From Fragilaria crotonensis (taxonomy: Eukaryota; Bacillariophyta; Fragilariophyceae; Fragilariales; Fragilariaceae), in NCBI GenBank assembly GCA_022925895.1, contig JAKSYS010000003.1:1-64000 (forward strand): a stretch of DNA of 64,000 bases, written 5' to 3'. Below are positions 50,647-60,885 of this stretch, piece by piece. The first letter of the stretch is position 1. Each line of letters begins with the position of its first letter. The translations under genes were made by a program, and so were the position numbers. The notes below the pieces were generated by a model. It saw only the letters and a program-made list of their open reading frames with translations. It had not been told where the DNA came from and did not search any database.

Positions 50647-51114
50647 ATGGGAAAATCGAGTCGTCGACCAGGCCACAACAAGTCCCCACCTGAGCAACAG
50701 CAGTCTGCGGTAGCAGCAGAAACCACGTGCTATCCTTCAGATGGTCCCTCTCAAGATGAACTGTGCAGTTACCAAACATCCTCAGAAAGTTTGCAAGCCA
50801 AACTTGATCGACTCAAGGCGCTGGCACTTGCCAATGATCGCGCCGGCTTCGTGGAACAATTTGTGCCGCTCGACTTGAGCCCCGGTGACATGGCCGCCTA
50901 CTTGGAAGATTTAACGACAGCGCCAGAAGCCGAGGGTCAGTGGTTCAATTTGGCGGCAGAGATTAGTGCGATTTGCGACGGCAAGGGCGTGGATCAGATT
51001 CAAGGCGATCAAGTGAGGAGAGCAGTTTTCTTCTTTCAGCATCCAATTTTGGAAGGTTGCGATCGTGAAGTATCATTTACATGTGTTGGTGGGGAATGGA
51101 GAGCAGAAGGCTAG
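50647..51114 (+). CDS. hypothetical protein
   Basis: 155 residues from ATGGGAAAATCG at 50647; an in-frame upstream ATG at 50560 is possible. Basic N-terminus (MGKSSRRPGHNK), Gln/Pro-rich linker, then an acidic helical part: SLQAKLDRLKALALANDRA, FVEQFVPLDLSPGDMAAYL and WFNLAAEISAICDGKG. No family recognised. Single exon. Confidence 0.55.
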   Translation: MGKSSRRPGHNKSPPEQQQSAVAAETTCYPSDGPSQDELCSYQTSSESLQAKLDRLKALALANDRAGFVEQFVPLDLSPGDMAAYLEDLTTAPEAEGQWFNLAAEISAICDGKGVDQIQGDQVRRAVFFFQHPILEGCDREVSFTCVGGEWRAEG

Positions 51115-51341
51115 TCATCATGTGGTGGAAAAAGGACGGTGTTTCGCTGATCCAAGCCGAAGCGGGTTCTACATGACACTCTGCAAAATTCCGTTGGTGA
51201 TGAACCGCTTAGAGCTGATGGGACTTGATGTGCTGCTACACTAAGAACATGCCTGCTTGATAGCCTGTAGGAATACATCATCTTCCAGAGCTATTGCTCG
51301 TTTCACGTTTACTTCACCGCATCGGTACAAATCAGTCGGCA

Positions 51342-52529
51342 TCATATTTTATCGATCGTGAACATGGACAACGACATGCCCTCTACATACCCTGCGGTTA
51401 ATTTCAAGCTCTCCATATTGGCTATTGCGTTGGATGTCTCCACTGTCAGGCCCACACGCTTGCATTCGTCTTCGAAACAATCGACTCCAAAACGATGTTT
51501 TCCGTTGCCACACACAACAATCGCCTTGCCTCCAGGCTTGAGTGCGTCATGAATAGCATTTGCTGCAGCCACTGCATCACTTGGCTGGCATATCATGTCC
51601 GCGGCTAGAATCAAATCGACTTGTTCTTGTTGTGAGTCCGTGCCGATTTTGCTGTCATCCACCCAGAACTCGGCGTGGCCACTTTGTTGGTAGAAATCCA
51701 ACTTTTGCGCTGTAGCTTGTACATCATTGAGATCAATATTCAGTCGCAGATTGTCTAACACAACTTGATTGAAATCCGTCAAGATGATTCGCGGATCGCT
51801 GTTTTCGTCATTGACTCCGTTCCCATTCTTATCGACTTGCTTCTGTCCTTGCACCAACATGGCAGCTGTCAAACCCACCAAGCCACATCCAGCGCCCAGT
51901 TCCAGAATTGATTGTGCCGTCAAGACTAGGGTGGGATGGTCAATCAGCCATTGTGACAGTGCCACGGCAGAGGGCCACAAGACAAATCCCACGTCTTGTT
52001 GCGCAGACTGTCGCGACGTTACTTGTTGGATAAAGAGAGTGTGTTTGGGGGAGAACGATATACAGAGGGGCAATCGCTCGTGCAAATTTGAGATCGGTGC
52101 CAATTTTAATGGAAAGGAGGATGCGGTGGAAGCGATTTCGCAGGCTAGATCTTGTAGGTCCATAATGGCATCTTGGTCTTGTTCGGGATACATTGAGGCG
52201 TCGTACTGAATAAGTTTGGTCAAAAGCATGTGAGAGCCTTGAAATCCAATTTCTTCGGCTAGGATTGGGTCCTTCTGAGAAATAGCAACGTGTATCGACA
52301 AGGCTTGAGACAATGCCTTGGTTTCACGTGAATCGCACACGGAGCAAATATTGTCCTCCTCGTCTTCCTCCGATTCGGTACACGAATTGGACCAAGGTTT
52401 TCTCTGAACTGACGCAAACCAAGAGTCAATAACCATTTCCAGCAGGGGAACGAAGGAGGCGGCGAATCCAGCTTGACCTTCTGCTAGAAGGCAGTGTCGC
52501 CACTCGCAAATTGCCCGTGGGGACTGCAC
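51342..52529 (-). CDS. METTL-type lysine methyltransferase (MTF16 family)
   Basis: 395 residues from ATG at 52529. The N-terminal 170 residues are unrecognised, with a Cys/Asp stretch SEEDEEDNICSVCDSRETKA. The C-terminal 220 residues are an AdoMet-binding Rossmann fold of the Methyltransf_16 type: VGFVLWPSAVALSQWL, the nucleotide loop SILELGAGCGLVGL, LTDFN, and DLILAADMIC in the post-I/motif II position. In animals this family (METTL21-type and relatives) methylates lysines on chaperones and translation factors. The substrate here is unknown. It lies on the minus strand, with its 5' end at 52529. Confidence 0.75.
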   Translation of the reverse strand: MQSPRAICEWRHCLLAEGQAGFAASFVPLLEMVIDSWFASVQRKPWSNSCTESEEDEEDNICSVCDSRETKALSQALSIHVAISQKDPILAEEIGFQGSHMLLTKLIQYDASMYPEQDQDAIMDLQDLACEIASTASSFPLKLAPISNLHERLPLCISFSPKHTLFIQQVTSRQSAQQDVGFVLWPSAVALSQWLIDHPTLVLTAQSILELGAGCGLVGLTAAMLVQGQKQVDKNGNGVNDENSDPRIILTDFNQVVLDNLRLNIDLNDVQATAQKLDFYQQSGHAEFWVDDSKIGTDSQQEQVDLILAADMICQPSDAVAAANAIHDALKPGGKAIVVCGNGKHRFGVDCFEDECKRVGLTVETSNAIANMESLKLTAGYVEGMSLSMFTIDKI

Positions 52530-52985
52530 CCCGTTGCTCTATCATATCCAAGTCTTTGACAGCCCACATTTATTCATATCCAGCTCTTGCTGCTGGAGTA
52601 CAAATTCGAAAGGGAAGGAAGCGGGGCCACCGGTAGTCAGAGCCACTGCACAAAATGTGCACGCCCAGTTGAGTAATGTTCAATGCCTGTCATTCCGACG
52701 AGTGCATAACTTATTGTTGGGGTTGTTGAAATGGCGATGAATACGCATGCTAGTAGACACTGTTGAAGGACAGTACCGTTACCTGGTCCCAAAAAGGAAA
52801 CAATTCCGTGCAGCATCTAATGACACGTGGAAGATTCAATCGTGTGGACTGTGGACTGGCTGGAGAGAAACTTGAAAGATCCGACGATGATCAGAACACA
52901 CTTATTGCACAGAAAGTCAGGATGAACACGATATATTAATCATCTTGTTGCCGAAGCACCAACGGCACACGGCATCGTCAACATC
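52530..52985. other. divergent intergenic region
   Basis: Between the methyltransferase and Mpv17-like genes, which point apart. Presumed promoters of both. No gene or repeat seen. Confidence 0.5.
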
Positions 52986-53906
52986 ATGAAGTTCTTTCTA
53001 GTTGTTTTTTACCTCCTTGGCTCGTACATTTCAGGCTTGACCATCAAGCCTGCCAATAGCAAGATAAGGATAACCCCAAAGGCCACCTGGAATTCGTTTG
53101 TTCAACAAGGAAAAATCGGCAGGACAGCTAGTGTCGACCCGATTGCCGAATCACCGTCATCGTCGGCGTCAATCTGGAACCTTTATGGAAGATACTTGCA
53201 CTGGATTGATACTTCGCCATTGGTCGCCAAGTCTGTCACTGCTGCGGTTGTGGGATGTTTTGGTGACGTACTGGCTCAGTGGTTGGAAGCCAAGACCCAA
53301 CCGACGAGTGTCGTTTTCTCATTGAATTGGGTGCGGTTCAATGCGTTTTTTGTATCGGGGTTGCTGTTCGTCGGGCCATTTTTGCATTGTAAGTTTACCT
53401 TCATTGTGATGCAAATGGATGCTTTCGACGTATCTTGCTCACACACGATTTAAACCCACATGATCATTCAGTTTGGTATGACCGTCTCTGGGCTTTAGGT
53501 CGATGGCTAGACAATCACAAAACAAATAATCAAAATCTTCAGGTTTTGGCGCAGACTGTTGTGGATCAAACAATCGGTGTCTTGATATTCTTCCCTCTCT
53601 ATTTCTACGCTTACGAAATATCCGAGGCGCTCGTGTCGTCACGTGGTAGGTAAACGTGGAACGCTCTTGGTTGGGGGAACATCTCCACTTACACTGTCTT
53701 TCGTATCCTTTGAGATAGCTCCTTCCCTCTCCTCGGCATCAAATAAACTCATTGAAAACTTGGGAGGCGTCTTTTTGATGCAATACAGAGTTTGGCCCCT
53801 AGCCAACTTTGTGAATTTTAAGTTTGTTCCCGAACGACTGCGTGTCTTGACCAGCAATGTGTTATCTGTCTTTTGGAATGCCTATCTCTGTACTAGATTA
53901 GCTTGA
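52986..53906 (+). CDS. Mpv17/PMP22-family membrane protein
   Basis: Three exons, 52986-53388, 53472-53645 and 53719-53906, GT-AG introns of 83 and 73 nt, 254 residues. The Mpv17/PMP22 fold is recognisable: WNLYGRYLHWIDTSPLVAKS at the start, CFGDVLAQWLE, WVRFNAFFVSGLLFVGPFLH, FWYDRLWALGRW, QTVVDQTIGVLIFFPLYFYA, and near the end YRVWPLANFVNFKFVPERLR and VFWNAYLCTRL. These proteins sit in mitochondrial inner or peroxisomal membranes, with an unsettled transport function. A hydrophobic N-terminus precedes the core and may be a targeting signal. The start at 52986 was chosen as the first Met in the frame. Confidence 0.88.
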
Positions 53907-54412
53907 AAGGTGAGCTATGGTTTGGAGTAGGGAGGAGTAGCATTTTTAATGATAGTGATGTTTACGCATGTCTCTTGGATTGGCAAATGTTCTCCTGGTG
54001 GAAAAGATACGATGGACCGCGTTCTGCTCTCGCCTCTCGGGCCACAGAGTACTACTGGTAGTGTACTACGGCTAGTAAGCCAGTAGAAATCACGGAAGGG
54101 TACTGTGTACTGTGGTACAAGGCTACCGTTATGATTTTATTTCCGCAGGGGGATAGTGTTCTTTTGTACTACCGTAGTACTTGTACTGGTACCAAAGATG
54201 CTCGTATCTGGTATCCCGTTCGGGCCGGTCCGATGACGTCCAAATCTCAGTTCGACGTCCACAATCCACAATTCGACTTGATTTGGCATGTCACCACTCT
54301 GAAAATAGTACAAGTACCTCGTTGTCAAGCGGTAGAGTCGCCTTTCTTCACATTCATCGGTACAGATATCACAATTTCCAATCCACGACGTCACTCTTTC
54401 AACCCGACAATC
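53907..54412. other. intergenic, GTAC-rich patch
   Basis: Promoter region of the lipoyl synthase gene. Several GTAC palindromes between about 54040 and 54200. No gene. Confidence 0.5.
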
Positions 54413-55769
54413 ATGAAGAGACCTCAAGGCTTCGCGCTGTCTCTATTGCTGCTATCTTCACCGTCGAGCACATGCACCACTACTGCTTTCGTTGTTCCTC
54501 GTCAGTCTCGCCAAATCATAGACACTTCACGATGTGTCACATCCAAAGAAACCGAAGAACAACTCGAAAGTGACTATCGAATAACTCGTGGAGACGGGTC
54601 GACAGGTGGTGGTGGCCTCCCCATGCCTCGACGTCTAGACGATGACGCTGCTCACGATACTGACAGCCTACTGAAGCGTCCCAAGGTTGGAGCCTAAATG
54701 CCTCATGGTCGTCCGTCGTGGTTTCGGGTTCCAGCTCCCTCCCAAGCCAAGGAGTCTCGGTACGCGCAAGTGAAGGATTCGCTCAAGGATTTGAAGTTGC
54801 ATACCGTCTGTGAAGAAGCACAGTGTCCGAATATTGGAGAATGCTGGAATGGTGGCACTGGAACAATCATGTTGTTGGGTGATACGTGCACAAGAGGGTG
54901 CATGTTTTGCGCAGTCAACACAGCGGCTGCTCCTCCTCCACCAGATCCCTTTGAACCATTCAAGGTAATATGGAATGACATGAAAGAAATATGGCTTGTC
55001 GTCGTTGTTATATTCGTTTCTCATTGTTTACCTTTTTGTTACTGCTATTCAATCTTTCAGACTGCAGAAGCTGTGGCACAATGGGGAGTCGACTACATTG
55101 TCTTGACGTCGGTAGACCGCGATGATATTCAAGATGGAGGTGCTGGACATTTTGCCCATACTGTGGAGCTGCTGAAGCATCGCAAGCCAGATATCTTGGT
55201 GGAATGTTTGGTTTCCGACTTTCAAGGGATGCTATCGTCGGTTGAGACTCTGGCCTTGTCTGGATTAGATGTGTACGCGCACAACGTCGAAACGGTCGAA
55301 CGATTGCAGAAGGTACGTTTGATCGAAATGCGGGGGTCCTTCATATCCTCTCAATCTAACAATTCTTGCCCCTGTTGTCCCAATGCAGTTTGTACGCGAT
55401 CCCCGAGCAGGTTACCGTCAGAGTCTCTCGACCCTGGAACACGCTAAAAAGGTCAAACCGGGACTCTATACGAAAACAAGCATCATGTTGGGATTAGGCG
55501 AAACCGATGAGGAAGTTATTCAGACGATGAAGGATCTTCGAACAATTGATGTTGATGTTGTTACGTTTGGCCAATATCTTCGTCCTACTGAACATCATCT
55601 GTCCGTTGTGGAGTACGTCAAGCCAGAAAAGTTCGCATACTTCAAGACTGTGGGTGAAGTATTCGGTTTCAAATACGTTGCTAGTGGTCCCATGGTGAGA
55701 TCGAGCTACAAAGCTGGCGAATTCTACCTTGAGCATATGATCAAGTCCGAACGTAAGGAACAACTATAG
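54413..55769 (+). CDS. LIAS: plastid-type lipoyl synthase (in-frame stop in first exon)
   Basis: Three exons, 54413-54964, 55061-55312 and 55389-55769, GT-AG introns of 96 and 76 nt. Lipoyl synthase is a radical-SAM enzyme inserting two sulfurs into octanoyl chains. Both iron-sulfur motifs are present: [12 protein letters not shown] (C-x4-C-x5-C) and the radical-SAM CTRGCMFC (C-x3-C-x2-C). The tail has the family [10 protein letters not shown]. The N-terminus is a signal peptide with TTAFVVPRQ, an Ala-Phe plastid motif. Between this presequence and the core an in-frame TAA lies at 54695-54697, immediately followed by ATG at 54698 in the same frame. Translation from there would give a 299-residue core without targeting sequence. 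The stop may be a base error, readthrough, or a real lesion. Confidence 0.88.
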
Positions 55770-55833
55770 CAGATAGACACATAGAACCAAATTCTAGGGA
55801 TTATGATTCTTACATATGTTCAAGATAATCCGA

Positions 55834-58800
55834 TCAGGATCTTGACGAATGAGCCGAAATGAAGCCATTGTAGTCTAGGCGGATACAAAGGTTGGTAATT
55901 TGTGATTGATGGCCAACCTTGGTCCGCAGCTTCGCCATGAAATCATCGACATTGTCATCAAACACTTCCTCATGGCGCTTCACCATGCGCTGGAATGTGT
56001 CATTCTTTAGCTCCCGCTCAATCACGCTTGCTTGCTTCTGGCGGCGTGCTTGGTGTTCCTCGCGTTCTGTCCCCCGAACTGTCACCCCCTTGCTGCCCGT
56101 CGCGCCTTCAACGGGCTGCTTTCGACGTCCACTACCCTCGCGCTTGATTTTGGCCATTTTCTTTTCCCTTGCAATACCAGTTGTCTCGACAAATCGCTTC
56201 ATCTGTTCGGAAAAAGTAAGGCAAGTTGACATGATCTTGGCCAACGACTTGAAGAGAGCTGGATTCGTGAGGAGGCAATCCTCCATGGTCCTATGGAGAA
56301 ACTTGTTGTGAAGGTTGATCAAATCGTCTGCACTTTCCTGCTTCCTGATTTCCTTCATCATGCTGAGCCAATTTGGTTCGATTACTTCCAACATCATGTA
56401 GTAGATAAAATTCTGAATGAAGTGAAGCATACGGTGTCTCAAGGAAAATGTGGACCCGAGCAAACTGCGGATCGATTGAAACTCTTTCATCATCTGGTTT
56501 TGAAGCCAAACACCGACGAGTCGTTGCTCGATATGCTTCGCGTAAAAGATATGGCGAAAGAGAATTTGGTAGTTTGATATGTTTCGGTTGGAAAGCAGCA
56601 GGGATGTGGGGAACGGTACTTCTGCGAAGTCTAAGGAAAAAGCAAGCATTCCAGTAAGACCTGTCACTTGTCCATAAGGACTGCGGGATGGCGTCTTCGG
56701 TTCGCCCTCACGGACGCCTAACATGACATCCAAGCTCTCATCAGCGAAGTAGCATCGAATAGATTGGGATGTAAGTGGCTGTCGAACTCGTTTTAGCGAC
56801 GTGTTGCCGCTGGTGTCAGCGCCAATGGGATCGGTTAGCTGCAGTGCCATGTTCAGACAGTGTTGTGTCCGTCCAAGAGAGACATCTTCTGTCAGCTTTG
56901 AGAGTTCGGATTCGGCCGTATCCATAAAATGAACTAGAAAATCGCCTTGGTCCAGGAGAAAGTACCGCTTGACAGTAAGAAGCGAACTCTCCACCTGAAA
57001 CTCGCCCAGCAGTAATTGAAGGAGATCCGATGATGCTCGCTTGTGCGCACTCTCAACGTAAGATGAGAGAGCAGATGGATCACCGGTGTAACGAAGAACA
57101 TGGCTAACGTCTGATTCGTCATGAGAGTCTTTCGTGGACACCCGCTCGCATTGACGGACTGCATTCCAATACTTTCCAGTCGTCAGGACCAGCGCCTCTA
57201 GAATGTTCGACGCGATTGCTCCTCTGAAAACGTGAACATCTTTCACAGAAAAGACACTGTTCCAATTGTCTCCACTGACCTTTTTCCTGGTGGAGGCCTT
57301 CGTGGCGATCATGAATTCCCCGCATTGATCATCGATATCTCCAGATACTAACCAACGGCTCAACATACGCATCCACGGCACTGATGCCTTCGACAACAAT
57401 CGCTTGAACAAAGCCTGTTTGTGAGAATCCCCTGCTAGCTTTGTCATCTGCAATTCACGAATTGTGTTCAAAAGTGATCCCCCAGTCTTTCCTTCCGAGC
57501 ACTTCACCACATGCTGCAGGAGTTCGATGCTGCTTCCAAGCTGCTGAAGTTCGACAAACGCGTGGTTCATAGTCAGTTTGGCCCCTTCAACGCAACGGTA
57601 CTTGATCTCAAGGGTTTCAATAGAGCGTAGATACTCGCCCAGGATAACATCAATTTCTTCACAAAGCGCTTGCATGACGGAACCATACTCGTAACCCGGT
57701 TGGTGACACCGAAGGAAGGATTTCACGACGTAGTACGCACTAGCAATTGGCAGGATCTTTTCCACAAGGTTACGGAGGCTAAGATCGACTGCAGCTACGA
57801 TGCGAAATCCATCCCGAAACCTCCGAATCAAGTTGCATTCTAACCCCATCAACGAGCCGATGACAGCATCCAGCAGTACTTTCTCTTGATCACGTGGAGA
57901 GAACTGTGTAACACTCTGAGTTGTAGCCCCACCGTTGTCTTTCACCTCTTCGTGTCGATAGGTCCAATTCGGACAGGGAGGAGTGTAGGAGTGCCAGAAT
58001 TGAAATAATTCGGTTTTCGACGGGTAAAGTTCGTAGTGCTGTAGGGCTCGATCGAGCAAGGCATCACGGGAGTCGGCATTTGAGTCGTATGCGTGAGTTA
58101 CCAATGACAGGTCCACGTCGCGAGTGACAGACAACAGCCCACCAATAAAGCTATTTCTTAAAACAATAGGCTCCCCTACTCGGACTGCGACTGTCCGGCC
58201 GAGTGGCGCCTTAACAGAACGAGCAGCCGATCCTATCAGAAGTTTGCGATCACCGTGGAGGATCGTCCAAGTCTCCACATCGCTGACTTGTTTGCGGAAA
58301 AATCCAAGCTCAAAGGAGACCCCATTTTGCTCGTTCCTGCTCTTGGTTCGAACTCCCAAGTAGGCCTTGGCTGTTCGAGAGAAAATCATGACTGGTTGGC
58401 CGTAACGAACGACATTGCCCGATTTCGGATGAATTTCAAATGTTTCGCATGCCGCGCCGAGGCCGGATCCCGTTAATTCCGCCAAGCAAGTGGCATCGCG
58501 TTCTTCTACATTGATTGATATGTTGTCGGGAAATGCTTTAAGTGCAACTAACGATTCCCGACTCAAAGACGTTGAATCCAAGACTTCTGAGTCGTCCACG
58601 GTCGGTTCTGGATCTTCAACGTATTCTTCCTCCGAAGGCGGCATGGTGTCTGAAGAATCCTTTTCTCCAGTATTCGCCAGCCTTTCAGAAAGCTGCTGTG
58701 GCTGGAGCGGTTTGCCTACACGGATTGCCTTGCTCACTCGCCGAGAAGATTGTATAAGTTGCTTGTTGGCAATTGCTTGTTGATTCTCAACCAAGGTGGG

Positions 58801-59067
58801 GCTCTGCTGGTGACTTTCCTCCTCCACAAAGTCAAAGCTTATTGCAGTTACCGAGGCAACAGCGGAGTTGCTCTTTGTTGGGGTGGGATCCGTCAAGAAC
58901 GCTTCCGTTTCTCTCACGGCGTCGGATGGGATGGAAAAAGCGAAATTCTTTTCTTCCTTAGCCTGTCGTTCGAAGTATTGATCAATATCTGTTGTCCCCG
59001 TACCGACTCGTTGTCGTCGTCGTGCGAGAGCGGCTCGATTTGCAGCGGCGGTTGGTGCCTTCTTCAT
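55834..59067 (-). CDS. TUBGCP2: gamma-tubulin complex component, probably GCP2
   Basis: 1077 residues from the ATG at 59067 (MKKAPTAAANRAAL); an upstream Met at 59115 adds 16. GCP proteins hold gamma-tubulin in ring complexes that nucleate microtubules. The C-terminal half matches the Spc97/Spc98 fold: FKRLLSKASVPWMRMLSRWL, DQGDFLVHFMDTAESELSKL, and, before the last 120 residues, FIQNFIYYMMLEVIEPNW. Upstream, GSVMQALCEEIDVILGEYLR resembles the GCP2 part rather than GCP3. The N-terminal 200 residues are acidic and of low complexity. No introns are needed. It converges with the lipoyl synthase gene, 64 bp apart. Confidence 0.82.
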   Translation of the reverse strand: MKKAPTAAANRAALARRRQRVGTGTTDIDQYFERQAKEEKNFAFSIPSDAVRETEAFLTDPTPTKSNSAVASVTAISFDFVEEESHQQSPTLVENQQAIANKQLIQSSRRVSKAIRVGKPLQPQQLSERLANTGEKDSSDTMPPSEEEYVEDPEPTVDDSEVLDSTSLSRESLVALKAFPDNISINVEERDATCLAELTGSGLGAACETFEIHPKSGNVVRYGQPVMIFSRTAKAYLGVRTKSRNEQNGVSFELGFFRKQVSDVETWTILHGDRKLLIGSAARSVKAPLGRTVAVRVGEPIVLRNSFIGGLLSVTRDVDLSLVTHAYDSNADSRDALLDRALQHYELYPSKTELFQFWHSYTPPCPNWTYRHEEVKDNGGATTQSVTQFSPRDQEKVLLDAVIGSLMGLECNLIRRFRDGFRIVAAVDLSLRNLVEKILPIASAYYVVKSFLRCHQPGYEYGSVMQALCEEIDVILGEYLRSIETLEIKYRCVEGAKLTMNHAFVELQQLGSSIELLQHVVKCSEGKTGGSLLNTIRELQMTKLAGDSHKQALFKRLLSKASVPWMRMLSRWLVSGDIDDQCGEFMIATKASTRKKVSGDNWNSVFSVKDVHVFRGAIASNILEALVLTTGKYWNAVRQCERVSTKDSHDESDVSHVLRYTGDPSALSSYVESAHKRASSDLLQLLLGEFQVESSLLTVKRYFLLDQGDFLVHFMDTAESELSKLTEDVSLGRTQHCLNMALQLTDPIGADTSGNTSLKRVRQPLTSQSIRCYFADESLDVMLGVREGEPKTPSRSPYGQVTGLTGMLAFSLDFAEVPFPTSLLLSNRNISNYQILFRHIFYAKHIEQRLVGVWLQNQMMKEFQSIRSLLGSTFSLRHRMLHFIQNFIYYMMLEVIEPNWLSMMKEIRKQESADDLINLHNKFLHRTMEDCLLTNPALFKSLAKIMSTCLTFSEQMKRFVETTGIAREKKMAKIKREGSGRRKQPVEGATGSKGVTVRGTEREEHQARRQKQASVIERELKNDTFQRMVKRHEEVFDDNVDDFMAKLRTKVGHQSQITNLCIRLDYNGFISAHSSRS

Positions 59068-59935
59068 CGTGGAGATGCGCAATCCACAACAATCCCTGAT
59101 GGCTCGATACACCAAGAAAGAATGACGAGCAACGACTGTGAACTTGTAGCTTGTTCATAGATGTAAGTTGAGACCGCATACAACTGACGCCCACACCAGA
59201 AGCCCTTGAAACAGAAATTTGGGCGCGCCGTGCAACCTGCAACAATCATCTGTACTCTACTACGAGTACTACCAGGTACTACCGGGAGTATAGGAGAGAG
59301 TGTGCTCGAGTGTATCAGTACCAGTAACCCGCGATACTCAGTACAAATACTGCTCCGAGGAAGGAGTAGTATTGTACGTTGTACAGGGTACCTGGTAGCT
59401 GGTTGAACGTCGTAGGAACATCCTACTGGTAACATTCCGGTACTACACCCTACATCCTAGCTACATACTGAAGTCATATATGGAGAGTACGACGTAGATG
59501 TGTTATTATGAAGGCGTCAACCACGACATCAGTACAGTACCCGGTATACGTACGCTACCGGGATAGAGACACCTGCAATGGGATAACGAAGTTTCGTGCG
59601 TCGTGCACATGTATGTACAATATGCATACATTCATTCATGAATATGTTCATGATACATGACACATGACACATGACCATACCTACATATAAAATTTCAACG
59701 TCAAGTAGTCGATTGAGTCAAGTTCGCTCATGAAATTGCCGCCGAGGTCTCATCGCCAACGCCAACTGTATGTACGATCGGTGTTACTGTACGAGTACCG
59801 CAGCCATGTAAGGCGGACAAGAGAAGCCCGTAAAAAAAACCGAGCATCAAGAACGAGATCGCAGAATTGTTTATGAAAGGAATCATCACGCCTCAACACG
59901 GCACACCCTATCCACATCCACTTCAAAGCAACAAC
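59068..59935. other. intergenic, GTAC-palindrome island
   Basis: No gene. About 59255-59460 is dense in GTAC palindromes. A cluster of atgacacatgacacatga-type repeats lies at 59645-59675. It should contain the promoters of the two divergent genes. Confidence 0.55.
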
Positions 59936-60457
59936 ATGTCCTCCAACTCCAACAAGTCTGTTCCTCGTCGCATTAATTTCGACGACCCTCCAAAACAAGA
60001 ACCGACGAAGAAGGATGTTTCGCCGATTCCTGTGAGAACGTCGCCTCGCAAGCGAACCCTAGAATCATTCATTTCTCCCGCCAAGACAACTGCAAAAGAA
60101 ATCGCATTTATTACACCATTAAAACGGACGCGTGTTGATGAGGTAGTCGAGAAGGATGAAGAAGAATATGTGCCAATCCATATTTACAAGAACATCGAAT
60201 ACAAGCGAAAGGGTGAAGCAGTTTTGGACAAACTAACGAAGACGACCTTTGAATTGGTGCAGGAACACTTTCTCCTACCCAAGGATCTAGAAACAAACCG
60301 CAAATACGGACCAAAGTCCGGTATTTGCTTTGAAGAGCACGCTATTCGGGCATACTCGCAAAATTTGCTTGAATCTAAAACTGGAGCCTCCATTGAGATC
60401 TGCATCGCATGTGCGACAACAGGACACCTACGAAATGAGTGCCCCTCACTCATCTAG
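59936..60457 (+). CDS. small protein with C-terminal CCHC zinc knuckle
   Basis: 173 residues from ATG at 59936, chosen because MSSNSNKSVPRRINFDDPP looks like a genuine start; an in-frame ATG lies at 59867. The N-terminal 70 residues are basic, Ser/Pro-rich and include SPRKRTLES, typical of a disordered nuclear protein. A helical middle follows (AVLDKLTKTTFELVQEHFLL). The last 20 residues form a CCHC zinc knuckle, CIACATTGHLRNEC (C-x2-C-x4-H-x4-C), usually a nucleic-acid binding motif. No retroelement similarity is seen around it, so it is not simply a gag fragment. Function unknown. Confidence 0.6.
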   Translation: MSSNSNKSVPRRINFDDPPKQEPTKKDVSPIPVRTSPRKRTLESFISPAKTTAKEIAFITPLKRTRVDEVVEKDEEEYVPIHIYKNIEYKRKGEAVLDKLTKTTFELVQEHFLLPKDLETNRKYGPKSGICFEEHAIRAYSQNLLESKTGASIEICIACATTGHLRNECPSLI

Positions 60458-60885
60458 CGACACGTTTTCGTCACAGACAACACGATGGAAGTTCCACCTA
60501 TTTGCAGCTAATGTGCACATGGTAATAGCATGTCACATCATTTTTAAGTATGCTGAGGGCGTCACTTGGCATCCTTGACAAGCGAGCTTGGACGCAGCAC
60601 GCAAAAATGCCCGCTCCTCCATCCAGTCGAGATTACATAGAAATGCACTTGTATTCAAAACTAGGGGGTTATTCACGAGTATATAGCCCATGAGACTGGA
60701 TTGCGACCCTGGACTCAGTCGGAATTTTAATGGAATGCAAATAAACTCGAAACAAGGTCAGCAATACAAAAGGTCCTTTGCCCAAGAGTCTGGGCAGGTA
60801 GATAGGACGCAGGTCGCAACCATACACGCCCCTCAGACAGAGTGACATAGAGCATCAATTTCACTCGAGACAAATAAGCGAGTGT
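60458..60885. other. intergenic, no gene seen
   Basis: Region between two convergent genes. No repeats or genes recognised. Confidence 0.5.
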
